DNA of 64,000 nt from Pseudonocardia terrae. Lineage in GTDB: Bacteria; Actinomycetota; Actinomycetes; Mycobacteriales; Pseudonocardiaceae. The position numbers and the translations under genes were made by a program. Where the stretch lies: NCBI RefSeq assembly GCF_021343995.1, contig NZ_JAJTTE010000011.1, positions 1-64,000 on the forward strand, in the 5' to 3' direction. Below the pieces are notes generated by a model. The model was not told where the DNA came from, did not search any database, and was given only the letters and a program-made list of their open reading frames with translations. Numbering within the stretch: position 1 is the first letter of the stretch; every line of letters starts with the position of its first letter. Shown here piece by piece: positions 1 to 8,846 of this stretch.

Positions 1-433
1 CCGCTCTGCCCATGATCGTGGTTCGTGGACGTGGAGGGTCGGAAATCGTCGGTCCACGTCCTGAAGCGATGATCTTGACTCGAGCGGGCTCCGGCGCTGG
101 TCCAGGTTCGAGCCGGCCTGGGGGCTGCTCGTGGTTCGGGACGGCCTCGGGGCTGATCGTGCTCGGGCAGTCCCGGAGCTCGGTGGTCGGAGCGGGGTGT
201 CGGCGGCTCGCGGTTCTTCCCCGGCACGGGACAGCCGGAGCCCCACCCCCCCTGCCCGTGATCGTCGCGAGTGGACGCGGAGGGTCGGAAATCGTCGCTC
301 CCCATCCACGATCAATGATCTTGTCCGGCGGAGGCGCGTCTGTGGACGCGGGGCGGCACTGCCTGGGGCTCGGCGCGACGCGATCGGAGCTGCGGTGGGG
401 GAATCCGCGGCCCGGGCCTCACGGGACACGGCC
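1..433. other. Non-coding region upstream of dnaG with two copies of a diverged repeat
   Basis: The dnaG reading frame stays open to base 12, but the translation before base 447 matches no protein family I know, so I read this stretch as non-coding. It carries two copies of an imperfect element. One begins at about 11 and the other at about 257. Each has a GATCGT box and, exactly 32 bases after the element start, an AAATCGTCG box, followed a little later by ATGATCTTG. A third copy of the first two boxes with the same 32-base spacing lies at 48601. Confidence 0.6.
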
Positions 434-439
434 TAGACT
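434..439 (+). promoter_or_regulatory. -10 box of a leaderless dnaG promoter
   Basis: TAGACT fits the actinobacterial TANNNT -10 pattern and ends seven bases before the GTG at 447, so transcription should start at or next to the start codon. No ribosome binding site precedes the GTG, which agrees with a leaderless mRNA. I see no convincing -35 box. Confidence 0.6.
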
Positions 440-446
440 CGGGGTC

Positions 447-2312
447 GTGGCAGGCCGCATCCGGGACAGCGACATCGCGGAGGTCCGCGACCGCACCCGG
501 ATCGAAGAGGTCGTCGGCGAGTACGTCGCGCTCCGCCGGGCCGGCGCGGGCTCGCTGAAGGGGTTGTGCCCCTTCCACGACGAGAAGACGCCGTCGTTCA
601 ACGTCCGGCCCACGCACGGCACGTTCCACTGCTTCGGCTGCGGCGAGGGCGGCAGCGCGATCGACTTCGTCATGAAGATGGAGCACATCGGCTTCGTCGA
701 GGCGGTCGAGCGGCTCGCCGAGCGCTGCGGCGTCCGGCTCACCTACGAGGGTGGCGGGTCGAGCGTCCAGCGCGACCGCGGTACCCGCACCCGGCTGCTC
801 GAGGCGAACAAGAAGGCGGCGGAGTTCTACGCGGCGCAGCTGCGCACGCCCGAGGGCGCCACGGCGATGCAGTTCCTCACCGCCCGCGGGTTCGGCGCGA
901 ACGCGGCCGAGCAGTTCGGCTGCGGCTACGCCCCGGCCGGCTGGGACAAGCTCACCAAACACCTGCTCTCCCAGGGCTTCTCGCTCGACGAGCTGGAGAA
1001 GGCCGGGCTGTCGAAGCCGGGTCGCCGCGGGCACATCGACCGCTTCCACCGCCGACTGCTGTGGCCGATCCGGGACCTGGGCGGCGACGTCGTCGGCTTC
1101 GGCGCCCGCCGCCTGTTCGACGACGACGGCATCGAGGCCAAGTACCTCAACACCACCGAGACCCCGGTCTACCGCAAGACCCACGTGCTGTTCGGCCTGG
1201 ACCACGCCAAGCGCGAGATCGCCAAGACCCGGCGGGTCGTGGTGGTCGAGGGCTACACGGACGTCATGGCCATGCACCTGGCCGGTGAGCACACCGCCGT
1301 CGCGTCCTGCGGCACGGCCTTCGGCGCCGAACACATCAACGTCCTGCGCCGGCTGATGGGGGACGACTCGTTCGACCGCGGCGAGGTGATCTTCACCTTC
1401 GACGGGGACGCGGCGGGCCAGGCGGCCGCGCTCAAGGCGTTCGACGGCGACCAGTCCTTCGCCGCGCAGACCTTCGTGTGCATCGCGCCGGACGGGCAGG
1501 ACCCCTGCGAGCTGCGGCAGGCGCACGGCGACACGGCGGTACGGGACCTCATCGCGCGCCGCGAGCCGCTGTTCGAGTTCGCGATCCGCCAGATCCTCCG
1601 GGACCACGACCTGGACCAGGCCGAGGGCCGCATCCAGGCGCTGCAGCGGGCCGTCCCGGTCGTCGCGAAGATCAAGCGCGAGGACCTGCGGGACGAGTAC
1701 GCCCGCCGGCTCGCGGGCTGGGCCGGCTGGGAGGACATCGCGATGGTCGTGCGGCGGGTGCGTGAGGAGGCCGGGGTCGCCCCCGACCGCCCACGGGGCC
1801 GACGCCCGGAGCCGGTCGCGGCGCCGCGCCGGGACGACCCGCGGCTGCACCTGCAGCGCGAGGCGCTCAAGTCGGCCCTGCAGATCCCGGCGGTCGCCGG
1901 CCCGGCCTACGACGAGCTGCCCGAGCAGGTCTTCACCCATCCCGCCTTCGCCGCGGTGCACGTCGCCATCCAGAAGGCCGGCGGGGTGTGCGCGGGGATC
2001 GAGGGTCCGGCGTGGATCGAGGCGGTCACCACCGAGTGCGGCCCCGAAGAACGCAAGCTGCTCAGCGAGCTGGCCGTGGAGCCGCTGGAGCTGCCGCGCA
2101 AGCTCGGCGACGAGGCCCGCTACGTCGGCAGCGTGCTCGCCGGTGTGAAGCTCGCGCTGGTCGAGGCGCAGATCGCCGAGGTCAAGTCGCGTCTTCAGCG
2201 CACCAATCCGACCGAGGACCCGGAGCTGTACAACGAGCTCTTCGGCGACCTCGTCCCGCTCGAGCAGTACAAGATCGCGCTGCGCGAACAGGCGTCCGGA
2301 GCCCACCGATGA
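447..2312 (+). CDS. dnaG: DNA primase DnaG
   Basis: Synthesises the RNA primers for chromosome replication. The 621-residue protein has the full bacterial layout. An N-terminal CHC2 zinc ribbon has ligands C41, H44, C62 and C65 (CPFHDEKTPSF, then FHCFGCG). The catalytic core follows, and a TOPRIM fold carries the acidic motifs EGYTD (about residue 267) and FDGDAAGQ (about 317). The C-terminal part from about residue 440 is the helicase-binding region. GTG 447 is chosen because family similarity begins at once after it and a -10 box sits seven bases upstream. The frame is open much further upstream but that part looks non-coding. Confidence 0.97.
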   Translation: MAGRIRDSDIAEVRDRTRIEEVVGEYVALRRAGAGSLKGLCPFHDEKTPSFNVRPTHGTFHCFGCGEGGSAIDFVMKMEHIGFVEAVERLAERCGVRLTYEGGGSSVQRDRGTRTRLLEANKKAAEFYAAQLRTPEGATAMQFLTARGFGANAAEQFGCGYAPAGWDKLTKHLLSQGFSLDELEKAGLSKPGRRGHIDRFHRRLLWPIRDLGGDVVGFGARRLFDDDGIEAKYLNTTETPVYRKTHVLFGLDHAKREIAKTRRVVVVEGYTDVMAMHLAGEHTAVASCGTAFGAEHINVLRRLMGDDSFDRGEVIFTFDGDAAGQAAALKAFDGDQSFAAQTFVCIAPDGQDPCELRQAHGDTAVRDLIARREPLFEFAIRQILRDHDLDQAEGRIQALQRAVPVVAKIKREDLRDEYARRLAGWAGWEDIAMVVRRVREEAGVAPDRPRGRRPEPVAAPRRDDPRLHLQREALKSALQIPAVAGPAYDELPEQVFTHPAFAAVHVAIQKAGGVCAGIEGPAWIEAVTTECGPEERKLLSELAVEPLELPRKLGDEARYVGSVLAGVKLALVEAQIAEVKSRLQRTNPTEDPELYNELFGDLVPLEQYKIALREQASGAHR

Positions 2313-2313
2313 C

Positions 2314-2420
2314 GCACTATGGAACCATAACGCGATTCGCCCGGTCCCTTTCCGGCACTATGGAACCATAATGCGATTCTCCGGACCCATCGCCGACGTC
2401 ATGGAACCATGATGCGATCC
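2314..2420. repeat. Three copies of an ATGG-AA-CCAT palindrome spaced exactly 41 bp
   Basis: The sequence ATGGAACCAT occurs at 2319, 2360 and 2401. Copies 1 and 2 share 25 bases (GCACTATGGAACCATAA, then C or T, then GCGATTC) and copy 3 is slightly diverged. The 41-bp period is about four helical turns, so the three inverted repeats face the same side of the DNA. The DNA between them is not conserved, which suits binding sites better than a simple tandem duplication. The third copy contains the start codon of the gene at 2409. I infer an operator array; no regulator is identified. Confidence 0.6.
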
Positions 2421-2876
2421 CGCGGGCTGATGCTCCTGGCGCGGCTGCTCGGCAAGGAGGACCTGCCGGAGGGGTTCGCCGGCGAGCTCGAGGCGGAGGA
2501 GCACGTGGTCGCGACGGCCGACGTCGTGCGCGACGGCCACCTCGTCGTCACCAACCGGGGGGTGTGGTTCCCCGGCGAGCCCGAGCGGGTCGGATGGCAC
2601 CTCGTCAGCAAGGCGACCTGGGCGGACGGTGCGATGACCTTCGTCGTGGCCACGCAGGAGGACCTCGGCCAGGCGTTCCTGCTGCACGACGGGCCGCCCC
2701 GCCGCTTCCCGCTCGGCGAGCCCGGCAAGGTGCCGCAGGCCGTGCACCAGCGCGTCACCGGCTCGATCGCCTCGCGCGAGCGCGCCACGATGCCCGACGG
2801 CCGCGAGGCTTGGGTGCTCGAACGTCGCGTCTCCGGGCGCGACGGCACGATCCGCCAGATCCACCCCGACCCGTGA
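2409..2876 (+). CDS. Conserved hypothetical protein next to dnaG
   Basis: A 155-residue soluble protein with no signal peptide or membrane segment. It resembles the small uncharacterised proteins often found beside dnaG in actinomycetes, with alternating short beta strands (for example VVATADVV, HLVVTNRGVWF, DGAMTFVVA) and a charged C-terminus. I know no assigned function. The start at 2409 lies inside the third ATGGAACCAT palindrome, so a protein bound there would block initiation. ATG 2412 is an equally possible start. It may be read together with the methyltransferase gene 44 bases downstream. Confidence 0.75.
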   Translation: MMRSRGLMLLARLLGKEDLPEGFAGELEAEEHVVATADVVRDGHLVVTNRGVWFPGEPERVGWHLVSKATWADGAMTFVVATQEDLGQAFLLHDGPPRRFPLGEPGKVPQAVHQRVTGSIASRERATMPDGREAWVLERRVSGRDGTIRQIHPDP

Positions 2877-2920
2877 GCATCCACGACACCTCACGCCATC
2901 CGCCGACCTGCGAGGACCGC

Positions 2921-3679
2921 ATGGCGACCACCTGGGACCCCGCCCTCTACCTCGACTTCGACGACCACCGCGCCCGGCCCTTCCACGACCTGCTGGCCCG
3001 GGTGCGCACCACCGACCCGCGCCGGGTCGTCGACCTCGGCTGCGGCCCCGGCCACCTCACCCCGGTGCTGGCCGCGCGCTGGCCGGCCGCCGTCGTCGAA
3101 GCCCTCGACTCCTCGCCGGACATGGTCGAGGCGGCCCGCGCCGCCGGCGTCGACGCCCGGCTGCAGGGCGCCGAGGACTGGACTCCCGCCCCCGACACGG
3201 ACCTCGTGGTCACGAACGCGGTGCTGCAGTGGGTGCCCACCCACACCGAGCTGATCCCGCGGTGGATCGCGGCGCTGCCGGCGGGGGCGACCTTCGCGAT
3301 GCAGATCCCGGGCAACTTCTCCGCCCCCTCGCACGCGTTGGCGCGCGAGCTGGCGGCGGAGTGGGAGCAGCCGATCGTGCTGCGCAGCGAGCCCGCCGCG
3401 GCCGAGCCGGCGGAGTACGCCGAGCTGCTCGCCACGACCGGGGCGACCGCCGACGTCTGGGAGACGACCTACCTGCAGCGGCTCACCGGGGAGGACCCGG
3501 TGCTGCGCTGGATCAGCGGCACCGCCCTGCGCCCCGTGCGCGACGCGCTGGGTGAGGAGGACTACGCCCGGTTCGAGGCGCGGCTCGCCCCGCGCCTCCG
3601 GGCGGCCTACCCGGCGTCGGCCGACGGCAGCACCTGGTTCCCCTTCCGCCGGCTCTTCGCGGTCGCGCACAAGCCCTGA
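2921..3679 (+). CDS. tam: Trans-aconitate 2-methyltransferase
   Basis: A SAM-dependent methyltransferase that esterifies trans-aconitate, the toxic isomer formed spontaneously from the TCA intermediate cis-aconitate. The 252-residue length is normal. The family hallmark is visible at the N-terminus (WDPALYLDF, then RPFHDLLARV). The SAM-binding motif I is VVDLGCGPGHLTP near residues 37-49, and TDLVVTNAVLQWVP is the motif around strand 4. ATG 2921 was chosen because it starts the conserved part and follows GCGAGGA. The frame is open upstream but overlaps the preceding gene. Confidence 0.92.
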   Translation: MATTWDPALYLDFDDHRARPFHDLLARVRTTDPRRVVDLGCGPGHLTPVLAARWPAAVVEALDSSPDMVEAARAAGVDARLQGAEDWTPAPDTDLVVTNAVLQWVPTHTELIPRWIAALPAGATFAMQIPGNFSAPSHALARELAAEWEQPIVLRSEPAAAEPAEYAELLATTGATADVWETTYLQRLTGEDPVLRWISGTALRPVRDALGEEDYARFEARLAPRLRAAYPASADGSTWFPFRRLFAVAHKP

Positions 3680-3779
3680 ACCCCAGGGCGAACGCTGCGC
3701 GAACGCTGCGTTCCTAGCCTCGGTTCCCGGGTGCGGCCAGGGCACGGGCCGCACCCCCCGACGATCCGGGAGGGGAACC

Positions 3780-5180
3780 ATGACCAGCACCGACACCACC
3801 GGCCCCGCATGGGCGCCCGAGCTCGCCGCCACCCTCCGCGGTCCGTTGGTCCGACCCGGGGACCCGGGCTACGACGAGGCCCGGGCCGTCTACAACGCGA
3901 TGATCGACCGCAAGCCGGCGGCGATCGCGCGGGTCGCCGACGTCGCCGACGTGATCGCCTGCGTACGGGCGGCCCGCGGGAACGGGCTGCTGCTGGCGGT
4001 GCGCGGCGGCGGGCACAACGCCGCCGGGCTCGGCGTCGCCGACGGCGCGCTCGTCGTCGACCTCTCCGGCCTGCGCAGCACCACGGTCGACCCGGTCGCC
4101 CGCACGGTGCGCGCCGACGGCGGCTGCACCTGGGGCGACGTCGACCACGCCACCGCCGCCTTCGGCATGGCGACGCCGTCGGGGATCATCGGCACCACGG
4201 GCGTCGCCGGGCTGACCCTCGGCGGCGGCACGGGCAACCTCACCCGGCGCTTCGGCCTGACGATCGACAACCTGCTGTCCGCCGACGTCGTCCTCGCCGA
4301 CGGTTCCTTCGTCCGGGCGAGCGCGGACGAGCACCCGGACCTGTTCTGGGCACTGCGCGGCGGCGGCGGGAACTTCGGGGTCGTCACCTCGTTCGTGTTC
4401 CGCTGCCACGAGATCGGTGAGAACGGCACCGTGATCGCCGGCCCCGTGTTCTACGACATGGACGACCTCGGCGAGGTCATGCACGGGTACCGCGAGCTGC
4501 TCCCGACGCTGCCCGAGGAGGTCAACGGCTGGCTCGGCATCGCCGCCGTCCCGCCGGTCCCGCTCTTCCCCGAGGCGCTGTGGAACCGCACCGTCTGCAT
4601 GATCCTCTGGTGCTACAGCGGGCCGCACGCGATGGCCGACGAGGTCCTCGCGCCCGTGCGGGAGTTCGGCTCGCCGCTGCTCTTCGGCGTGGACGCGATG
4701 CCGTACGCCGTCCTGCAGGGCGTCTTCGACGACCTCTTCCCGCCGGGGCACCAGTGGTACTGGCGGGCGGACTTCGTGCGCGAGATCTCCGACGAGGCGA
4801 TCGAGGTGCACCGCCGCTTCGGTGTGCGCCTGCCCACCGGCCAGTCGACCATGCACCTGTACCCGATCGACGGCGCCGTGGCCCGGGTCGGCGCGGAGGA
4901 GACGGCCTTCGCCTACCGCGGGGGCGGGTGGAACGGCGTGATCGTCGGCGTCGACCCCGACCCCGCGAACGCCGAGCTGATCACGAACTGGACCAAGGAG
5001 TACTACGACGCGCTGCACCCGCTGACCGAGGGCGCGGCATACGTGAACTTCATGATGGACGAGGGCGCCGACCGGGTGCGCGCCTCCTACCGGGAGAACT
5101 TCCCGCGGCTGCAGGAGGTCAAGCGCCGCTACGACCCCGGCAACCTCTTCCGGGTGAACCAGAACATCCCACCCTCCTGA
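3780..5180 (+). CDS. FAD-binding oxidoreductase, berberine bridge enzyme type
   Basis: A PCMH-type flavoprotein oxidase of 466 residues. The FAD domain covers roughly residues 40-215, with RGGGHN in which H79 is the expected 8-alpha-histidyl FAD attachment. A C-terminal BBE domain ends in YDPGNLFRVNQNIPP. In bicovalent members a cysteine near GxCxxVG also binds FAD. Here the equivalent stretch is SGIIGTTGVAG, so FAD is probably bound through the histidine only. Such enzymes oxidise alcohols or sugars; the substrate cannot be told. The ATG has GGGAGGGG just upstream. It is probably monocistronic, ending at the hairpin at 5204. Confidence 0.85.
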   Translation: MTSTDTTGPAWAPELAATLRGPLVRPGDPGYDEARAVYNAMIDRKPAAIARVADVADVIACVRAARGNGLLLAVRGGGHNAAGLGVADGALVVDLSGLRSTTVDPVARTVRADGGCTWGDVDHATAAFGMATPSGIIGTTGVAGLTLGGGTGNLTRRFGLTIDNLLSADVVLADGSFVRASADEHPDLFWALRGGGGNFGVVTSFVFRCHEIGENGTVIAGPVFYDMDDLGEVMHGYRELLPTLPEEVNGWLGIAAVPPVPLFPEALWNRTVCMILWCYSGPHAMADEVLAPVREFGSPLLFGVDAMPYAVLQGVFDDLFPPGHQWYWRADFVREISDEAIEVHRRFGVRLPTGQSTMHLYPIDGAVARVGAEETAFAYRGGGWNGVIVGVDPDPANAELITNWTKEYYDALHPLTEGAAYVNFMMDEGADRVRASYRENFPRLQEVKRRYDPGNLFRVNQNIPPS

Positions 5181-5203
5181 TGTGATCTCCGTCCGTTCAC
5201 CCT

Positions 5204-5229
5204 CCGGCCACCCGCCGGGGGGTGGCCGG
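5204..5229. terminator. Hairpin terminator after the FAD oxidase gene
   Basis: CCGGCCACCC pairs with GGGTGGCCGG to give a 10-bp stem with a 6-base loop, 23 bases after the stop codon. There is no T run, as is usual in high-GC actinobacteria. Confidence 0.6.
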
Positions 5230-5321
5230 CCCGGCCCCCGTTCCGTCCATCGGGGACGGTCGCGACGCCCGCGACCGGTGCGCCAGCGCGACCCGGCCGC
5301 TCGACCGACGGAGGGACGGGC

Positions 5322-7007
5322 GTGACGATCGCGCAGGACGGGCCGGAGGGCCCCGCGGTGTGGGCCGCGTCGTACAGCCGGTCCGACGGCATCCGCCCGC
5401 TGTTCGCACCGATCGCGGACCTGGCCACCGGTGCGGTCGTGGCCGTCGAGGCGGTGCCGCGGCCGCGGGACGGGGCGATGGCCGGGGTCGTCGCGGCGGC
5501 CGCCCGGACGGACCGCCGGGCCGCGCTCGACGTCGGCGCCGCGGCCGCCGGGATCCGGCGGGCCGGCGGCTACGGTCTCGGCGTGCCCCTGCACGTCACG
5601 CTGCTGGCCGACACGGTCGCCGCGGACGAGGGCGCCCTCGACGAGCTGCACGCGGCCGTGCGGGACGCGGGGTTCGCGCCGCGGGACGTCGTCGTCCGGA
5701 TCGCGGCGCCGATCGGCGACCCGGGCGACGCCGAGGTCGAGGCCGGCGCTCGTGGGCTGCGGTCCCGCGGCTACGGCATCGGGGTGGGGGAGGTCGGGCC
5801 GGCCGACCATCCGCTCGCCCTGATCGCCCGGCTGGCGCCCGACGTCGTCGCCCTCGATCCGGACCTCGCCGCCGCCCTCGATGCCGATCCGGGCGGCCAG
5901 GTGGTGCTCGACGCGGTCGCCCGCCTGTGCGGCCGCGCCGGTGCGGAGCTGGTCGCCGGCGGGATCGCGACGACCGCGGACCTGGAGGCCTTCCGCCGGC
6001 ACGGCGTGCGCCGCGGCTGCGGCCCGCTGCTGGGCGCTCCCGGCCGCCGGCCCGTCGATCGGCTCGCGGGCCCGTTGCCCGCGCCGACCCCGCACGTCCG
6101 GCGGGTGCGTGCCGACCCGGCCGGGCCGGTGCTCGGCGACTTCGCCCGCCCGGCGGTGATGCTGCGCGACACCGCGACCGGCGCCGAGGCCCGTATCCTG
6201 TTCCAGGACTCGCCGGACCTCGGCGGCATCGTGCTCACCACGGCGTCGGAGCGGCCGGTGGCGATGCTGGAGCGCAACCGCTTCCTCCTCGCCGTCTCCG
6301 CGCGCTTCGGCTACGCCCTGCACGCCGAACGCCCGGTCCGGGACCTCGCCGATCCGGCGCGGGTGCTGCCGCTCGACGCGGACCCCCGGGAGGCTCTGCA
6401 GCTCGGCGGCCCCCGCCGGGCCCACGACGACATCGCGCTCGTCGACGGGTACGGGCGCTGCCGGGGCATCGCGCGGATCGGCGACGTGCTGCGGGCGGTC
6501 GCGGCGCTCGAGTACGACCGGGCGCTCGCCCTGCACCCGGTGACCGGTCTGCCCGGGGTGCCCGCGCTGACCGAGGCGCTCGAGCAGCGGCTGCTCGCCG
6601 GGCAGGGTGCCGGGATCGGGCTGGTCAGCGCCGACCTGGGCGCGCTGACCCTGCACGGCGGGTTCGACGCCGTCGTCGACGGGCTGCGCCGGGTCGCCCG
6701 CGCGGTGAGCGACGTGCTGCCCCGCTTCGCCGGCAGCAGCGCGGCGCACGGGACGGGTGACGACCTCGTCGTCGTCACCGACCTCGGCGCACCGCCCGCG
6801 CTCGACTCGGCCCTGCGCGCCGCGCTGACTGCGCACCGGGCACCCCGGGTCGCGACGACCTGGCTGCGCCAGCCGCCCGGGCTGCCGACCGGGGCGGCCG
6901 ACGTCGCGCGCGAGCTCGGCCGGCTGCGCGAGCAGGCCCGCCGGCTGGGCCCGGACGCCGCGGTGTCCGCCGCCGCGGGCGAGCCACCGCGCCCGCTGGC
7001 CGGCTAA
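5322..7007 (+). CDS. Degenerate EAL/GGDEF-type protein
   Basis: This 561-residue protein has an EAL-like domain at about residues 20-235, a middle region resembling a CBS pair (about 260-385), and a GGDEF-like domain at about 395-540 that begins HPVTGLPG. The catalytic signatures are gone. The EAL motif reads EAV, the expected Asn strand reads LHVTLLAD, the ELTE position reads RIAAP, and GGDEF is replaced by GTGDD. I infer a sensor or scaffold rather than a cyclic-di-GMP enzyme. GTG 5322 follows CGGAGGGACGG. The stop overlaps the stop of the convergent quinone reductase gene. Confidence 0.7.
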   Translation: MTIAQDGPEGPAVWAASYSRSDGIRPLFAPIADLATGAVVAVEAVPRPRDGAMAGVVAAAARTDRRAALDVGAAAAGIRRAGGYGLGVPLHVTLLADTVAADEGALDELHAAVRDAGFAPRDVVVRIAAPIGDPGDAEVEAGARGLRSRGYGIGVGEVGPADHPLALIARLAPDVVALDPDLAAALDADPGGQVVLDAVARLCGRAGAELVAGGIATTADLEAFRRHGVRRGCGPLLGAPGRRPVDRLAGPLPAPTPHVRRVRADPAGPVLGDFARPAVMLRDTATGAEARILFQDSPDLGGIVLTTASERPVAMLERNRFLLAVSARFGYALHAERPVRDLADPARVLPLDADPREALQLGGPRRAHDDIALVDGYGRCRGIARIGDVLRAVAALEYDRALALHPVTGLPGVPALTEALEQRLLAGQGAGIGLVSADLGALTLHGGFDAVVDGLRRVARAVSDVLPRFAGSSAAHGTGDDLVVVTDLGAPPALDSALRAALTAHRAPRVATTWLRQPPGLPTGAADVARELGRLREQARRLGPDAAVSAAAGEPPRPLAG

Positions 7008-7795
7008 CCGGCCGCGCGGACCTCGGCGGTGTCGGCGGTGTGCACGGACAGCCCCGCCTGCCCGGGCGCACGGTGCGGGCGCAGCACGAGGCTCTCGTCG
7101 TAGTCGCCGCCGTTCTGCGGGCGGTAGGGGAGCGGTGCCTCCGTTCCGAGGCCGGCCAACCGCTCGCGCAGCGCCGCCCCGGCCCGGGCGCCGTCCGCCT
7201 CGGTGAACCGGTCGGCCCCGGGGATCAGCAGCGGCGGCAGCACGGTGGCACCGGCGTAGAAGAGCGTGCCGTGCAACAGCGGGAACAGCAGTTCCTCGGC
7301 GTGCCCGTTGATCCCGCGCGGCCCGAACACCGGGTCCGGACCCCCGGTCGTCGTGACGACGAGGGCCCGCTTCCCGGCGAGCACGCCGTCGCCGTAGCGG
7401 CGCGTGCGCCCGTCCGGACCGCGCACCCCGTAGGCGAACCCCTCGACGAACACCCGGTCCACCCAGCCCTTGAGGATCGCGGGCAGCCCGAACCACCACA
7501 GCGGGAACTGCAGCACCAGCGCGTCCGCCCGGCGGAGCTTCGCCTGTTCGGCCCGGATCTCCGGCGGCAGCGTCCCGGCGTCGAACGCCCGCCGGGACGC
7601 GGTGGAGACCGACAGCCGCTCGTCGGCGTCGAGCCCGTAGTCCGACCTGGTCAGCACCGGGTCCCACCGCATCGCGTACAGATCGGACACCTCGACCTCG
7701 TGCCCCTGCTCCACCAGCGCGGTCCGGCCCTCCGCCGCCAGCACGCCGGTCAACGAGCGCGGCTCCGGATGCGCGACCACCCACAGAACGTCCAT
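7004..7795 (-). CDS. NAD(P)H-quinone oxidoreductase, flavodoxin fold
   Basis: A 263-residue member of the flavodoxin-like NAD(P)H dehydrogenase (quinone)/KefF group. It should transfer two electrons from NAD(P)H via FAD or FMN to quinones. Visible motifs are the N-terminal VVAHPEPRSLTGVLA, LVLQFPLWWFGLPAILKGWVDRVF, and VVTTTGGP before the C-terminal part. The ATG at 7795 begins the conserved fold. The stop codon shares bases with the stop of the convergent EAL/GGDEF-like gene. The gene is divergent from the GlxA-type regulator across 70 bp, a common arrangement when the regulator controls the reductase. Confidence 0.88.
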   Translation of the reverse strand: MDVLWVVAHPEPRSLTGVLAAEGRTALVEQGHEVEVSDLYAMRWDPVLTRSDYGLDADERLSVSTASRRAFDAGTLPPEIRAEQAKLRRADALVLQFPLWWFGLPAILKGWVDRVFVEGFAYGVRGPDGRTRRYGDGVLAGKRALVVTTTGGPDPVFGPRGINGHAEELLFPLLHGTLFYAGATVLPPLLIPGADRFTEADGARAGAALRERLAGLGTEAPLPYRPQNGGDYDESLVLRPHRAPGQAGLSVHTADTAEVRAAG

Positions 7796-7865
7796 GCCCC
7801 GATCCTGAGGACCGCCGGCCCCACGGACCAGTGGCCGGATGGACAGCATGTGCGAAGATCGGGCC

Positions 7866-8846
7866 ATGGCGACCGAGCGGCACCGGGTGGCGGTCCTCGT
7901 GCGGGACGGGCTCCTGCCCATGGAGCTCGGCATCGTCCACCGGCTGTTCGGGCAGGCCCGCGATGCCGCCGACCGGCCGCTGTACGAGGTCCTGACCTGC
8001 GCGCTCGTTCCCGGGGCCGTCCGCACGGACGCCGACTTCCCCGTCCTCGTGGAGCACGGGCCCGAGGTGCTCGACACGGCGGACACCGTGATCGTCCCGG
8101 CGTCGGACCTCGACTACGCGCCGTCGCCGCCGCCCCCGGGGCTCGCCGAGGCGCTCGCCCGGATCCGGCCGGGCACCCGGATCGCGTCGATCTGCACGGG
8201 CTCGTTCGTCCTGGCCGCGGCGGGCCTGCTCGACGGGCGCCCGGCCACCACGCACTGGAAGTGCGCCGCCCGGTTCCGCGAGCTGTACCCGGAGGTCGAC
8301 CTCGATCCCGACGTCCTCTACACCGATGCGGACGGCGTCCTGACGTCGGCGGGCGAGGCCGCCGGTATCGACCTCTGCCTGCACATGATCCGCTCCGACC
8401 ACGGCGCGGCGGTGGCCAACGAGGTCGCCCGCGGCACCGTCGTCCCGCCGCACCGCGACGGCGGGCAGGCCCAGTACCTGCGGCGCCCGGTGCCCGAGCC
8501 GGCGGTGTCGTCGACGGCCCGGGCGCGGGCGTGGGCGCTGGAGAACCTGCACCGTCCCGTCACGCTGCGGGAGCTGGCCGCGCGCGAGTCCACCAGCACC
8601 CGCACCTTCACCCGGCGGTTCCGCGACGAGATGGGCACCTCGCCGGGGCAGTGGCTCACCCGGCAACGCGTCGAGCGGGCCCGTGCACTGCTGGAGGAGA
8701 GCGACCTGTCCGTCGACGACGTCGCGGATCGGGCCGGGTTCGGCACCGCCGGCTCGATGCGGCTGCACCTGCAGGCGGAGCTCGGCGTCTCACCGACCGC
8801 GTACCGGCGGACCTTCCGCAGCCGGGTGGCTCAGCCGAGCAGGTGA
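7866..8846 (+). CDS. GlxA-family transcriptional regulator (DJ-1/PfpI plus AraC domain)
   Basis: A 326-residue regulator. The N-terminal amidotransferase-like DJ-1/PfpI domain spans about residues 8-180 and keeps the nucleophile-elbow cysteine C110 in SICTGSFVLAAAGLL. The C-terminal AraC/XylS domain has two helix-turn-helix units at about 215-320, with RTFTRRFRDEMG and ADRAGFGTAGSMRLH. ATG 7866 is chosen because family similarity starts there; an in-frame ATG at 7839 exists. It is transcribed away from the quinone reductase, its likely target (inference). The 3' end overlaps the convergent ATPase gene by 16 bases. Confidence 0.88.
   Translation: MATERHRVAVLVRDGLLPMELGIVHRLFGQARDAADRPLYEVLTCALVPGAVRTDADFPVLVEHGPEVLDTADTVIVPASDLDYAPSPPPPGLAEALARIRPGTRIASICTGSFVLAAAGLLDGRPATTHWKCAARFRELYPEVDLDPDVLYTDADGVLTSAGEAAGIDLCLHMIRSDHGAAVANEVARGTVVPPHRDGGQAQYLRRPVPEPAVSSTARARAWALENLHRPVTLRELAARESTSTRTFTRRFRDEMGTSPGQWLTRQRVERARALLEESDLSVDDVADRAGFGTAGSMRLHLQAELGVSPTAYRRTFRSRVAQPSR

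Noticed and set aside
12..446. Long N-terminal extension of DnaG starting at base 12
   Set aside because: The extension is low-complexity, covers two non-coding repeats and a -10 box, and DnaG homology starts right after GTG 447.
3714..8768. A 1684-codon open frame on the minus strand, and many other long antisense frames
   Set aside because: They lie over clear genes and arise from high G+C at third positions; their translations are Arg/Pro/Gly-rich and match nothing.
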